Below, in pieces: positions 47,273-56,692 of a stretch of DNA of 64,000 nt. Location of the stretch: positions 1,612,001 to 1,676,000 of the forward strand of contig NZ_CP063989.1 of the NCBI RefSeq assembly GCF_014595995.2, in the 5' to 3' direction. A model generated the notes under the pieces. It was not told the origin of the DNA. It saw only the letters and a list, made by a program, of their open reading frames with translations, and did no database searches. Position 1 is the first letter of the stretch. Each line of letters starts with the position of its first letter. Source of the DNA: Actinomyces respiraculi (lineage in GTDB: Bacteria; Actinomycetota; Actinomycetes; Actinomycetales; Actinomycetaceae). The translations under genes were made by a program, and so were the position numbers.

Positions 47273-48496
47273 ATGAGCGCACCCGCCACCAGCTCGACCA
47301 CCTCCCCCCATCCTCAGCCGGACGGCGCCTACGCGCCCGCCCTGCCGGGTACCGGTGAGCGCGTGGGTGCCGCCGTCGACGCCCGCCTCATCCAGGTCCT
47401 GCAGGACTACCGTCGGCGCTGGCGCGGACTCGTGCCCGCCAGTGACGAGCTCCTCGACGCCGCCGCCCAGCTGCTCAGCGGCGGCAAGCGCACCCGCGCC
47501 CTGCTCAGCGCGCTCGGTGCCACCCTCCTGCTCGACGGCGACCAGAGGGAGCTCACGCTCGCCTCCCCCGTGGTCGCACGCACCGGCGCGGCTCTTGAGC
47601 TCTACCAGGCCAGCGCCCTCGTGCACGACGACATCATTGACTCGGCGCACACCCGCCGCGGCATGCCGGCCGCGCACCGGCGTTTGGAGGTCCTGCACCG
47701 AGACTCCGGCTGGCTCGGGGACTCAGAGACCTTCGGGCGTCACGGCGCCCTCCTCCTGGGCGACGTGCTGCTGTCCCTGGCGGCCGAGGAGATGAGCGGC
47801 CTGGCCGCCGACCGACTCGTCGGACCCGGCCCGGACGCCGCCCGTCGCGCCCTGGCGCGCAGCGCCTTCGACTCCATGACGGCGGAGGTCGCCGTCGGCC
47901 AGTACCTCGACATCCGCAGCGAGGTCACTGCCCTGTCCGCCCCGGGGGACGACCCGCTCGCCTGCGCACAGGACATGCACGAGCACGCCCTGGCCGTCGT
48001 GCGCCACAAGTCCGCGCGCTACTCCGTCATGCACCCGCTGCTCATCGGCGCGCTCCTGGGAGGCGTCGAGCCCGGCACCGCCCTGTACAAGGCCCTGGCA
48101 GTCTTCGGCGAGGAGGTCGGCACCGCCTTCCAGCTGCGCGACGACGACCTCGGGGTCTTCGGCGACCCGCGGGTCACCGGCAAGCCCGCGGGCGACGACC
48201 TGCGCGAGGGCAAGCGGACCGTCCTGCTGTCCCTGGCCTGGCGCCTGACCGACGACGACGGCCGCCACGCCCTGCGCGCCGTCCTGGCCCAGCCCGGGGC
48301 CACGGAGGCCGATCTGGCGTCCGCGGCCCGGGTCATCGAGGACTGCGGTGCGCGCGAGGCCCACGAGGCCGAGGTTGAGGCCCACCTGACGGCCGGCCTG
48401 GCGGCTCTGCACGGCCTGGAGGCGGGCACGATGCCCGAGGTCTCCTCACGCACCCTTGAGGAGGCGGCCCACGCCCTCACGCGCCGCCGCGCCTGA
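47273..48496 (+). CDS. Polyprenyl diphosphate synthase (geranylgeranyl/E-type, IdsA-like)
   Basis: 407-aa trans-isoprenyl diphosphate synthase that condenses isopentenyl diphosphate with an allylic primer. The first Asp-rich motif is ALVHDDIIDSAHTRRG (DDxxD), and the second is FQLRDDDLGVFGD with the conserved Lys in GKPAGDDLREGKRTVL. GGKRTRALL is the IPP-binding segment. Chain length cannot be read with certainty. The start ATG 47273 is leaderless by position (TACGCT 47261-47266). The PknL-like kinase follows after 54 bp, as in mycobacteria (idsA2-pknL region). Confidence 0.9.
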   Translation: MSAPATSSTTSPHPQPDGAYAPALPGTGERVGAAVDARLIQVLQDYRRRWRGLVPASDELLDAAAQLLSGGKRTRALLSALGATLLLDGDQRELTLASPVVARTGAALELYQASALVHDDIIDSAHTRRGMPAAHRRLEVLHRDSGWLGDSETFGRHGALLLGDVLLSLAAEEMSGLAADRLVGPGPDAARRALARSAFDSMTAEVAVGQYLDIRSEVTALSAPGDDPLACAQDMHEHALAVVRHKSARYSVMHPLLIGALLGGVEPGTALYKALAVFGEEVGTAFQLRDDDLGVFGDPRVTGKPAGDDLREGKRTVLLSLAWRLTDDDGRHALRAVLAQPGATEADLASAARVIEDCGAREAHEAEVEAHLTAGLAALHGLEAGTMPEVSSRTLEEAAHALTRRRA

Positions 48497-48550
48497 GCGG
48501 CCGGGCGCGTTGGTTCCGGTGCGGGACCCGGCCACCCGTAGACTGCCCGC

Positions 48551-50560
48551 GTGGTCACGGATCCCCTCATCGGACGTCTCGTCGACTCTCGCTACGAGAT
48601 CGTCGACCGGGTGGCCCGTGGCGGCATGGCCACGGTCTACAAGGCGCATGACCGCAGGCTCGAGCGCCGTGTGGCCCTCAAGCTCATGCACCCGCACCTG
48701 GCGGACTCACCCGACTTCGTCTCCCGCTTCCGCCGTGAGGCGCGCGCCGCGGCCCGCCTGAGCAACCCCGGCGTCGTCGCCGTCTACGACCAGGGCAGTC
48801 TCGACGGCGTCGCCTACCTCGTCATGGAGCTCGTCGAGGGCCCCAACCTGCGTGACCTCATCGCCACCGGCCCGCTGAGCGTCAAGGAGGCGCTGGGTCT
48901 CATCGCCCAGGTGCTGCGGCCGCTGGGCGCTGCGCACCGTGCCGGCCTCGTCCACCGCGACGTCAAGCCGGAGAACGTGCTCCTTCCCTCTGACGGCTCA
49001 GTCGCCAAGGTTGCTGACTTCGGGCTGGCGCGCGCCGTCACCGAGTCCGCGCAGACCACCACCGGCAACGTGCTCGGCACCGTCGCCTACCTCGCCCCCG
49101 AGCTCATCACCGCAGGCGTCTCCTCGCCGCGCGCCGACGTCTTCTCCGCCGGCGTCATCCTCTACGAGCTGCTCACCGGTGAGCAGCCCTTAGCGGCGGA
49201 CACCCCCATCCAGATCGCCTTCCGTAACGTCCACGAGGATGTGCCCCTGGTCTCCACGCTCGTGCCGCAAACGCCCGCGCCCGTGGACGCCCTGGTCACC
49301 GCCATGACCCGTCGCGAGCCGAATGAGCGCCTGGCCGACGCCGACGAGGCCCTGGCCCGGCTGCGCGCCGTCGTCGCCGAGCTGTCCCCCAGTGAGATGA
49401 GCGTCAAGCGCGGGGGCGCCACCGGCTCCCTGCGCACGCAGGAGGTGCTGGCCGCCAACGCGGAGGCGGCCCGCCAGGCCGTGCGCCAAGAACCCGAGGC
49501 CGACGACGAGGACGTGACCCCGGCCGCCGGATTCAGGACCGTCTCCCTGCCCATCGGGTCCATCGGCACCGACGCCGCGGGGGCCACGCGTTCCCTGGAC
49601 CGCTCGGGGCTCGCCACCTCCAGCCAGGCGACAACGTCGCTGGCCCGCCCGCGCCACGGGCGGGTGCGCCGTCGTGCCGTCGTCATGGGGGCCCTCGCCG
49701 TCCTCGGCGTGGGCGGGGCCGGAGCGGGCTGGTGGTACACGCAGGAGGGGCCGGGACGCCACGTCGACGTCCCCCAGGTCGTCGGGCTTACTCAGCAGGA
49801 GGCACAGGCCGCCGTCCAAGCCGCCGGCCTCGTCTGGGCGGCCCCCACTCGCGCCTTCTCCGACACGGTCGCCCTGGATTGCGTCATCTCCTGCGACCCG
49901 GAGCCGGGCTCCTCGGTGCGGCTGGGGGCGGCCGTCACAGCGGTCATCTCGCGCGGCATCGAGCAGAAGCAGGTGCCCGACGTCCTCGGGCGCACCCGGG
50001 AGGAGGCCACGACGGCGATCACGGAGGCGGGCCTGGCCGTCGGCGCCGTCACCCAGTCCTTCTCCGACTCCGTGCCCGCGGGGCAGGTGGTCTCCACCAG
50101 CCCGGCCGCCGGTGAGCTGGCCGACCACTCCTCCGCCGTCGCCGTCGTCATCTCCAAGGGCCGCCAGCCCGCGACCGTGCCCACGCTGGCCGGGCTGAGC
50201 CAGCAGGAGGCCACCACGGCGCTTGGGAACGCGGGCCTGACCCTGGGCGAGGTGACGACCTCCTACCACGACACGGTGGAGGAAGGACGCGTCATCTCCT
50301 CCAGCCCCGCGACTGGTGCCGCCAACGTGCACGTCGGGGACGGCGTCGACCTCGTGGTCTCACTCGGTCCCGAGATGGTCACCGTCCCGGAGGTCACCGG
50401 CAAGAGTGAGTCGGAGGCGGTCAGCGCCCTGGAGGCGGCCGGTCTGGTCGTCACGGTCTCCTACGTGTGGGGCGGCCTGTTCGGCACGGCCCGCTCAACG
50501 GACCCGGCGGGCGGCCAGAGCGTGCGCAAGGGCTCGACGGTGACGCTGTACGTCGTCTAA
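48551..50560 (+). CDS. PknL/PknB-like Ser/Thr protein kinase with four PASTA domains
   Basis: 669-aa membrane kinase. The catalytic domain (1-275) is complete: GGMATVYKAHD Gly-rich loop, ALKLMHPHL Lys, HRDVKPENVLL catalytic loop, DFGLARA Mg loop, and activation segment TTTGNVLGTVAYLAPE. A flexible juxtamembrane stretch follows (290-370), with a basic RPRHGRVRRR and one transmembrane helix near 375-395. Outside are four PASTA repeats (VPQVVGLTQQEAQAAVQAAG, VPDVLGRTREEATTAITEAG, VPTLAGLSQQEATTALGNAG, VPEVTGKSESEAVSALEAAG) that bind peptidoglycan or lipid II. GTG 48551 is leaderless by position (TAGACT 48539-48544). It probably coordinates envelope growth. Confidence 0.93.
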   Translation: MVTDPLIGRLVDSRYEIVDRVARGGMATVYKAHDRRLERRVALKLMHPHLADSPDFVSRFRREARAAARLSNPGVVAVYDQGSLDGVAYLVMELVEGPNLRDLIATGPLSVKEALGLIAQVLRPLGAAHRAGLVHRDVKPENVLLPSDGSVAKVADFGLARAVTESAQTTTGNVLGTVAYLAPELITAGVSSPRADVFSAGVILYELLTGEQPLAADTPIQIAFRNVHEDVPLVSTLVPQTPAPVDALVTAMTRREPNERLADADEALARLRAVVAELSPSEMSVKRGGATGSLRTQEVLAANAEAARQAVRQEPEADDEDVTPAAGFRTVSLPIGSIGTDAAGATRSLDRSGLATSSQATTSLARPRHGRVRRRAVVMGALAVLGVGGAGAGWWYTQEGPGRHVDVPQVVGLTQQEAQAAVQAAGLVWAAPTRAFSDTVALDCVISCDPEPGSSVRLGAAVTAVISRGIEQKQVPDVLGRTREEATTAITEAGLAVGAVTQSFSDSVPAGQVVSTSPAAGELADHSSAVAVVISKGRQPATVPTLAGLSQQEATTALGNAGLTLGEVTTSYHDTVEEGRVISSSPATGAANVHVGDGVDLVVSLGPEMVTVPEVTGKSESEAVSALEAAGLVVTVSYVWGGLFGTARSTDPAGGQSVRKGSTVTLYVV

Positions 50561-50598
50561 GAGCTGTACGTGGTCTGAGACGAGCCCGCAGCGGGCCC

Positions 50599-51939
50599 TC
50601 AGCCGCGCAGCATCTCGGCGACCTCGAAGGCAATCTCGAGGGACTGCTGGTGGTTCAGGCGCGGGTCCACAAGCGTCTCGTAGCGCTCGGCCAGGCGCTC
50701 GACGTCGATGTGCTCGCCACCGCCCAGAACCTCGGTGACGTCGTCGCCCGTGAGTTCGACGTGGATACCGCCGGGGACCGTGCCCAGGCAGCGGTGGACC
50801 TCGAAGAAGCCGCGGACCTCATCCATGATCGTGTCGAACTCGCGGGTCTTGTAGCCGGTTTCGGCCGTGATCGTGTTGCCGTGCATGGGGTCCGCCACCC
50901 AGGTCAGCGGGCGGCCGTCCGCCCTGACCGCCTCGATGAGGACCGGCAGGACGTCGCGGATGCGCTCGGCACCCATGCGGGTGATGACCGTAAGCCTGCC
51001 GGCCTCGCCATGTGGGTTGAGGTGGTCGATGAGGCTGAGGAGCTCCTCGGGCGTCGTCGTCGGACCGACCTTGACGCCCACCGGGTTGTGCACGCCCGCG
51101 AGCAGGGCCACGTGCGCGTCCTCGGCCCCGCGGGTGCGCTCACCGATCCACAGCATGTGGGCGCTGGTGTCGTACAGGCGCCCGGAGCGCGAGTCCTCGC
51201 GCGTCATGGCGTCCTCGTACTCCAGCAGCAGGGCCTCGTGGGAGGCGTAGAAGTCGACCTGGCGCAGGGCGTCGAAGTCGACGCCGGCCGCGGCCATGAA
51301 GCGCATGGCCCGGTCGATCTCCTCGGCGAAGGACTCGAAGCGCTTGTAGGCGGGGTTGGCGGTGAAGCCGCGGTTCCAGGAGTGGACCTCGCGCAGGTCC
51401 GCGTAGCCACCCATGGTGAAGGAGCGGATGAGGTTGAGCGTGGTGCCGGCCCGCAGGTAGGCGTCGAGCATGCGCTGGGGGTCGGGCACGCGCGCCTCGG
51501 GGGTGAAGGGGTGGCCGTTGACCGAGTCGCCCCGGTAGGACGGCAGGGTGATGCCGTCGCGGGTCTCGGTGTCCGCGCTGCGGGGCTTGGCGTACTGGCC
51601 GGCCATGCGGCCGATCTTGACCACCGGGGTGGAGGCGCCGTAGGTGAGCACCGCGGCCATCTGGAGGATGGTCTGGAGCTTGAGACGGATGTTCGTGGCC
51701 GTGTTGTCCCGGAAGGACTCGGCGCAGTCACCGCCCATGAGGACGAAGGCGTCGCCGCGCTCAGCCTTGGCCATCTGCTGGCGCAGGGAGTCGACCTCAC
51801 CGGCGAAGACGAGCGGGGGCCGGGAGCGCAGGTCCGCGGCGACCTCGGCAAGACGGTCGGCGTCCGGGTACGAGGGCTGCTGGGCGGCGGGGCGGTCGCG
51901 CCAGCTGGCGGGGGTCCGGGGGGCGTCGAGCTCGTTCAT
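50599..51939 (-). CDS. aroG: Class II 3-deoxy-D-arabino-heptulosonate 7-phosphate synthase
   Basis: 446-aa plant-type DAHP synthase, first step of the shikimate pathway from PEP and erythrose 4-phosphate. Class II signatures are clear: FVLMGGDCAESF with the metal Cys, KIGRMAGQYAKPRS, SHEALLLEYEDA, PVGVKVGPTTTPEELLSLI, ADPMHGNTI and GGIHVELTGDDVTEVLGG (metal Glu and Asp). ATG 51939 is favoured over upstream starts because the conserved MNELDAPRTPASWRDRPA begins there; TATGAT (51954-51949) would give a 3-nt leader. It converges on the PASTA kinase, as aroG and pknL do in mycobacteria. Confidence 0.95.
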   Translation of the reverse strand: MNELDAPRTPASWRDRPAAQQPSYPDADRLAEVAADLRSRPPLVFAGEVDSLRQQMAKAERGDAFVLMGGDCAESFRDNTATNIRLKLQTILQMAAVLTYGASTPVVKIGRMAGQYAKPRSADTETRDGITLPSYRGDSVNGHPFTPEARVPDPQRMLDAYLRAGTTLNLIRSFTMGGYADLREVHSWNRGFTANPAYKRFESFAEEIDRAMRFMAAAGVDFDALRQVDFYASHEALLLEYEDAMTREDSRSGRLYDTSAHMLWIGERTRGAEDAHVALLAGVHNPVGVKVGPTTTPEELLSLIDHLNPHGEAGRLTVITRMGAERIRDVLPVLIEAVRADGRPLTWVADPMHGNTITAETGYKTREFDTIMDEVRGFFEVHRCLGTVPGGIHVELTGDDVTEVLGGGEHIDVERLAERYETLVDPRLNHQQSLEIAFEVAEMLRG

Positions 51940-51966
51940 CACAGCAGCATCATACGGAGGGGTTGC

Positions 51967-52009
51967 GACGGCCCCCGTGCCCACCACCAGGCGGGACACG
52001 GGGGCCGTC
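51967..52009 (-). terminator. 13-bp hairpin after the phosphofructokinase gene
   Basis: Perfect arms 51967-51979 and 51997-52009 with a 17-nt loop, 45 bp downstream of the pfk stop and just upstream of the aroG promoter on the same strand. Confidence 0.65.
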
Positions 52010-52054
52010 GTCGTCAGTCGTCGTCAGGACGGGGCTCAGTGCTCCGCTGCGACC

Positions 52055-53275
52055 TCAGTTGGCCTCAGCGGGCTCGACACCCTGACCGAGCTCGGCCATG
52101 AGCTCGGTGAACCAGGGCTGGGTGATGTCGAAGGCCTTGTGGCCGGCGATGCGCGGGAAGGCGATGAGGCTCAGCTCGTCGTTGTTCTCCTCGTCGTTGC
52201 CGATCACGCCGGACTCGCCCTTGAGGGCGCACTCGACGGCCAGGTCGCACATGGACGTGATGAGGTCCAGGTCCTCGGCGTTGGCGTTGGTGGCGCGCGA
52301 GTAGTAGCCGGACTTCTGAACCATGACCTTCTCGGCGCCGATGAGGCTCGCGAACTGCTTGGCGAACCACTGGCCGGGGTTGATGGTGTCGAGCTTGACG
52401 TGGCCGAAGGGATCGCGCTGGACCTCCTCGCCACGGGCCTGCATCTCCGCGATGATCTCGGGCACGCCGGCGCCCTCGGACAGGAAGATGTTGACGTTGC
52501 CCTGCTCATCCATGAGGGCCTTGAGCCGCTCGGCCTCGGCCTCAAGGTTGAGCGTCATCTCGGGCAGGAAGACGGCGTGGACGTCCCAGCGCTCGCGGGA
52601 CAGGCCCAGCGACGGCGCCCAGCGCTTGGTCTTGAGCAACTCGTGGTAGCGCTTGGCGGTCTCGGCGGTGAGGTAGCCGCAGTTGCGGCCCATGCACTCG
52701 TGGATGATGAGCATGCGCGGGTTGGAGCGGTGCTCACCGATGACGTTGAAGGCGAAGCCGGCGCCCTCCTCGGCGGCGGACCAGGCGCCCAGGGACTGGC
52801 GGATGGGCACGATGTCATTGTCAATGGTCTTGGGCAGCCCGACGACGGTGAGGTCGTAGTCGTGCTCCTTGAGGTAGGCGGCCAGGTCCGCGGCGGTGGT
52901 GTTGGTGTCGTCGCCACCGATGGTGTGCAGGACGTCGACGCCGTCCTTGCGCAGTTGCTCAGCCGCGAACTCGAGGGGGTTGACGCCCTCGGCGACGAGG
53001 CCGCGCTCGACGAGGTTCTTGGCGTTGGTGAGCTTGACGCGGGAGTTGCCGATCGGGGATCCGCCGAACTCGCGCAGGATGCCGGCGTTCTTGCGGCCCT
53101 CGTCGTCGATGACGATGTAGTTGCCGGTGAGCAGGCCGTGGTAGCCGTACTGGTAGGCGATGATCTCAACCTCGGGAGCGACCTCGGTGTAGCGCTCGAT
53201 AAGGTCGCCGACGGCGGCGGACAGGCAGGGGGCGAAACCACCCGCGGTGAGCAGGGCGACGCGACGGATCGACAT
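52055..53275 (-). CDS. pfp: Pyrophosphate-dependent 6-phosphofructokinase
   Basis: 406-aa phosphofructokinase, the committing step of glycolysis. The phosphoryl-donor signature is of the PPi type: GGDD in HTIGGDDTNTTA, where ATP enzymes have GGDGS, and PKTIDND with Lys where ATP enzymes have Gly. MGRNCGYLTAETA and SEGAGVPEIIAEM are the fructose 6-phosphate and group signatures. The PPi reaction is reversible and could serve both glycolysis and gluconeogenesis. ATG 53275 has AAAGGT about 7 nt upstream; the protein then begins MSIRRVALLTAGG. Confidence 0.92.
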   Translation of the reverse strand: MSIRRVALLTAGGFAPCLSAAVGDLIERYTEVAPEVEIIAYQYGYHGLLTGNYIVIDDEGRKNAGILREFGGSPIGNSRVKLTNAKNLVERGLVAEGVNPLEFAAEQLRKDGVDVLHTIGGDDTNTTAADLAAYLKEHDYDLTVVGLPKTIDNDIVPIRQSLGAWSAAEEGAGFAFNVIGEHRSNPRMLIIHECMGRNCGYLTAETAKRYHELLKTKRWAPSLGLSRERWDVHAVFLPEMTLNLEAEAERLKALMDEQGNVNIFLSEGAGVPEIIAEMQARGEEVQRDPFGHVKLDTINPGQWFAKQFASLIGAEKVMVQKSGYYSRATNANAEDLDLITSMCDLAVECALKGESGVIGNDEENNDELSLIAFPRIAGHKAFDITQPWFTELMAELGQGVEPAEAN

Positions 53276-53418
53276 CGAGAACCTTTCAGGTTGGGAGCTT
53301 GCAGCCCGGTGCCGGGGCGAGAGCACCGCGGACCGGGGCGGGGGCGGCACGTGCCGCGCCTCGACGCGCAGTCTACCCGCCGCCGCAGGGGCCGATCAGA
53401 GCCCGTTCGTCCTCCGGC

Positions 53419-53455
53419 CCTGAGCGGTCCGTCCTGTCCGGTCTGCCCGCTCAGG
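53419..53455 (-). terminator. 9-bp hairpin at the plsC stop codon
   Basis: Arms 53419-53427 and 53447-53455 pair perfectly with a 19-nt loop and contain the TGA of plsC. Confidence 0.45.
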
Positions 53456-54338
53456 CCTCGTCGTCGGTGCCCGTCTGCCGGGGGCCCTCGCTGCCGGGGT
53501 CCTGGGGCTCGGCAGCCTCCTCGGGCTCCTCAGGCGGCTCGGGCACGCTGGTCTCGGGCGCTGGGCGGCCACCGGGGGCTTGCACGGGCGCGGCAGCCGG
53601 GCGGCGCACGGCCCGCGCCTGGAGCATCTCGGAGACGACCTCGTCAGCGCTCTTCTTCTCGGCGTCCATGGCCTTCTTGACCTCGGCCGCGTAGAGGTCG
53701 ACGTACTCCTGGCCGGACAGCGCCATGAGGGAGTACATGATCTCGTCGGTGATCGAGCGCAGGACGAAGCGGTCGTTCTCCAGGCCCTTGTAGCGCGAGA
53801 AGTCCAGCGGCTCACCGACGACGATGCCCACGCGGTGGCGGGTAGAGGGCACCACCTGGCCGATGGGCTGGGCGAGGTCCGAGCCGATCATCGCCACGGG
53901 GATGACGGGGGCACCCGTGGCCAGGGCGATGCGGGCCACGCCCGTCTTGCCGCGGTACAGACGCCCGTCGGGGCTGCGCGTGCCCTCCGGGTAGATCCCG
54001 AAGAGCTCGCCCGCACGCAGGCGGTCAATGCCGGCCTGCAGGGCCGCCTGGGAGGCTCGCCCGCCGGAGCGGTCCACAGGGATCGTGCCGACGGCGGTCA
54101 TGAAGTTCTTCACGGCCCACCCCTTGACGCCCTTGCCGGTGAAGTAGTCCGACTTGCCGATGAAGGCGACCTCGCGCTCGATGAGCAGCGGCAGGAAGAA
54201 GGAGTCGATGACGGCCAGGTGGTTGGAGGCGAGGATGGCGGCCCCCTCGGCGGGGATGTTCTCCTCCCCACGGATCCAGGGCTGGTAGAGCATCTCAAAA
54301 GCGGGGCCGACGGCCGTCTTGATACCTCGGTATCCCAC
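53451..54338 (-). CDS. plsC: 1-acyl-sn-glycerol-3-phosphate acyltransferase (PlsC family)
   Basis: 295-aa membrane-associated acyltransferase of phospholipid synthesis. It has the catalytic motif SNHLAVIDSF (HX4D), FIGKSDYF, and the glycerol phosphate site GIYPEGTRSPDG, then VIPVAMIGSD. The last ~60 residues are a Pro/Glu-rich tail. The start is GTG 54338 with AGGAGG 7 nt upstream. The gene belongs to the conserved aroG/plsC/dnaQ-uvrC neighbourhood known from mycobacteria (Rv2178c-Rv2191). Confidence 0.92.
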   Translation of the reverse strand: MGYRGIKTAVGPAFEMLYQPWIRGEENIPAEGAAILASNHLAVIDSFFLPLLIEREVAFIGKSDYFTGKGVKGWAVKNFMTAVGTIPVDRSGGRASQAALQAGIDRLRAGELFGIYPEGTRSPDGRLYRGKTGVARIALATGAPVIPVAMIGSDLAQPIGQVVPSTRHRVGIVVGEPLDFSRYKGLENDRFVLRSITDEIMYSLMALSGQEYVDLYAAEVKKAMDAEKKSADEVVSEMLQARAVRRPAAAPVQAPGGRPAPETSVPEPPEEPEEAAEPQDPGSEGPRQTGTDDEA

Positions 54339-54422
54339 GGGGACCTCCTGCGCCTGGGTTGAGCTCGTCTGGAGTCGGCGTGCTGGTGTACGCGGCCGCT
54401 GCCCGGAGTCTAGCCTCAACGT

Positions 54423-56126
54423 GTGCCCTTCCACGTCTCCCTCCGCCCCGCGGAATCGGCGCGTGAGCAGGCGGTGCAGCCCGCCTTCGAGCAGATGGGG
54501 CTGGCGCTGAGCGAGGCGGTCTTCGTCGTCGTCGACCTGGAGACCACCGGCGGCGCCCCGGGAGCCCACGCCATCACGGAGATCGGGGCGGTGCGGGTGC
54601 GCGGCGGGCAGGTCGACTCCGACATGAGCACGCTCGTCAACCCCGGCGCTGTCATCCCCGCCCAGATCACCGTGCTCACGGGCATCACGAACGCAATGGT
54701 CGCCGGCGCGCCCGTCGTCACTGAGGCGCTCGAGCGCTTCCTCGCCTGGGCCCGCCTGGATGAGCCGGGAACTGTGCTGGTCGCGCACAACGCCCGTTTC
54801 GACGTCGGCCACCTCACCGCCGCCGCCCGCACCCTGGGGCTGGACTGGCCGGAGCCGGTCGTGCTGGACACGCTGGCCCTGGCACGACGGGCCTGGAGCC
54901 GCACGGATGTGCCCAACCACACGCTCGCCACCCTCGCCTCCTTCGTCGGCTCCCCCACGCGCCCCACCCACCGGGCCCTGGACGACGCGCGCGCCACGGT
55001 GGATGTGCTGCACGCCGCCCTGGAGGCGCTGGCCCCCCTGGGCGTCACCCACGTTGAGGATCTGGCGACGGCAACCGACCCGGTCCCGCCCAGGCGGCGG
55101 GCCAAGAGCCGCCTGGCCCAGGGCCTGCCCTCAACCCCGGGCGTCTACGAGTTCCTGTCCGCCACCGGCGAGGTGCTCTATGTGGGCTCGGCCGTGGACC
55201 TGCGTCGGCGGGTGCGTTCCTACTTCACGGCGGCCGAGAAGCGCTCGCGGGTGGCGCAGATGCTTGACACCACCGTGGACGTGCGTGTCATCCCGACGCC
55301 GACGCAGATCGAGGCCCGGGTGCGCGAGCTGCGCCTCATCGCTGAGCTCGACCCTCCGGTCAACCGCCGCTCGCGCAGCCCGCAGCGCCGGCCGTGGTTG
55401 CGTCTGGCGGCCGGGGCCGAGCCGCACCTGGCGTCCACCACGAGGCTGCCGACTGAGGAGGTGGGCTGCGCGGTGGGGCCCTTCTCCTCGCGCAGTGCGC
55501 TGCTCGACGCCCAGCGTGCGGCGGAGTCGGTGCTACGCCTGCGCTCCTGGGACGGTCACGGCGCCGCCGACCCGGCCCCACAGGGCGATCAGCGGGTGGC
55601 GCTGGCCCGCCGGGCCCTGTCTGGCGAGTGCGATGTTGTGGCGGTGCCGCTGCTGGAGCGGGTGGCGTCGCTGGCGGCCGCCGAGCGCTTCGAGGAGGCG
55701 GGCCTGTGGACGACACGGCTGCGCTCCTTCCTGGCGGCCTCGCGGCGCGCGGAGGCGGCGCGCCCACTACTGGCCTGTCCGCACCTCGTGGCCGCTCGGC
55801 GTCGTGAGGGCGGCGGCTGGGAGCTCGTGGTGGTGCGCTGGGGGCGCCTGGCGGGCAGTGCGGTGACGCCGCCGGGCGCAGACCCCCGCCCGGCCGTGGA
55901 GGCGCTGCGGGCGACGGCGCAGGTGGTCGGGCGCCCCGACAGGGTCGGGGAGACGACGAGTACCGAGGAGACGCTACTGCTGGCCGAGTGGGTGCTGGAG
56001 ACCGGGGCGAGGATCGTGGAGGTCGGCGCTGCCGACGGCGGGGCGCTAGGCGAGGTGTACGCGGCCCTCACCTGGCCGGTGGGGGCGGCGGCGCGCCACC
56101 AGCGGGTGCTGCGAGCCGAGGGCTGA
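54423..56126 (+). CDS. DEDDh exonuclease fused to GIY-YIG nuclease (DnaQ-UvrC-like)
   Basis: 567-aa fusion protein of the Rv2191 type. Residues ~30-205 are a DnaQ-like DEDDh 3'-5' exonuclease (FVVVDLETTGG, VLVAHNARFDVGHL, and HRALDDARATVDVL). Residues ~230-315 are a UvrC-type GIY-YIG domain (STPGVYEFLSATGEVLYVGSAVDLRRRV) with the catalytic Glu in PTQIEARVREL. The C-terminal part resembles the UvrC middle region but lacks RNase H and HhH ends. It likely acts in DNA repair, independently of UvrABC. GTG 54423 is leaderless by position (TAGCCT 54411-54416). Confidence 0.9.
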   Translation: MPFHVSLRPAESAREQAVQPAFEQMGLALSEAVFVVVDLETTGGAPGAHAITEIGAVRVRGGQVDSDMSTLVNPGAVIPAQITVLTGITNAMVAGAPVVTEALERFLAWARLDEPGTVLVAHNARFDVGHLTAAARTLGLDWPEPVVLDTLALARRAWSRTDVPNHTLATLASFVGSPTRPTHRALDDARATVDVLHAALEALAPLGVTHVEDLATATDPVPPRRRAKSRLAQGLPSTPGVYEFLSATGEVLYVGSAVDLRRRVRSYFTAAEKRSRVAQMLDTTVDVRVIPTPTQIEARVRELRLIAELDPPVNRRSRSPQRRPWLRLAAGAEPHLASTTRLPTEEVGCAVGPFSSRSALLDAQRAAESVLRLRSWDGHGAADPAPQGDQRVALARRALSGECDVVAVPLLERVASLAAAERFEEAGLWTTRLRSFLAASRRAEAARPLLACPHLVAARRREGGGWELVVVRWGRLAGSAVTPPGADPRPAVEALRATAQVVGRPDRVGETTSTEETLLLAEWVLETGARIVEVGAADGGALGEVYAALTWPVGAAARHQRVLRAEG

Positions 56127-56141
56127 GTGGGCTCGGGGTGG

Positions 56142-56585
56142 TCAGCCGACGGCGACGACAGCGCCGCGGCGGGCGCTCAGCGCGGAGGTGACGGCCTCCT
56201 GCAGGGCCATGGGGTCCAGGGGGCGCGGGACGATGGTCTGCGCCTTGGCCCAGGCGGACAGCCAGGCGTCCTGGGGGCGGGCGGTCAGCAGCACCACCGG
56301 GGGACGCTGGTCGAGCTCGACCAGGAGCTCGTGGGCCAGCCCCATTCCGCCCAGCCCCTTGACCTCGGCGTCGAAGATGAGGACGTCGAAGGGGGCGCGT
56401 CCCTCGGCCGCACGGTCCTTGAGGGCCAGGCGCACGCCCTCGGCGGTGGCGCACTCGGTCCAGCGCACAAGGGGCAGTCCCTTGGCGGGGCGTCGTCCGA
56501 CGCCGGTGATGACCTCCTGGCGCACGTTGGCGTCGTCGGAGAAGACAAGGAGGTCGAGGCGGGAGCTGGCGGCCTGGTCAGTCAT
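56142..56585 (-). CDS. Orphan receiver-like (CheY-fold) protein
   Basis: 147-aa protein with the beta-alpha order of response-regulator receivers: LLVFSDDANVRQEVITGVG gives the acidic pair, VLIFDAEVKGLGGMGLAHEL contains the phospho-acceptor Asp, VVLLTARPQDAWLSAWAKA the Thr, and IVPRPLDPMALQEAV ends strand 5. The normally invariant Lys before Pro is Arg here. There is no output domain and no kinase next to it. Close relatives occur in many actinobacteria near respiratory genes. It may bind a partner without phosphorylation. It starts 4 nt after TGGATCC with weak RBS. Confidence 0.7.
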   Translation of the reverse strand: MTDQAASSRLDLLVFSDDANVRQEVITGVGRRPAKGLPLVRWTECATAEGVRLALKDRAAEGRAPFDVLIFDAEVKGLGGMGLAHELLVELDQRPPVVLLTARPQDAWLSAWAKAQTIVPRPLDPMALQEAVTSALSARRGAVVAVG

Positions 56586-56692
56586 GGATCCTCCGTGCGA
56601 TCGGACGTGCGTGGCAGGGCCGGTTGTTGTCCGGGCACGTCGGGGAACGGCACGGTTGGCGCTGCGCCGTCAGTGTAATCACAGCCGCTGTG

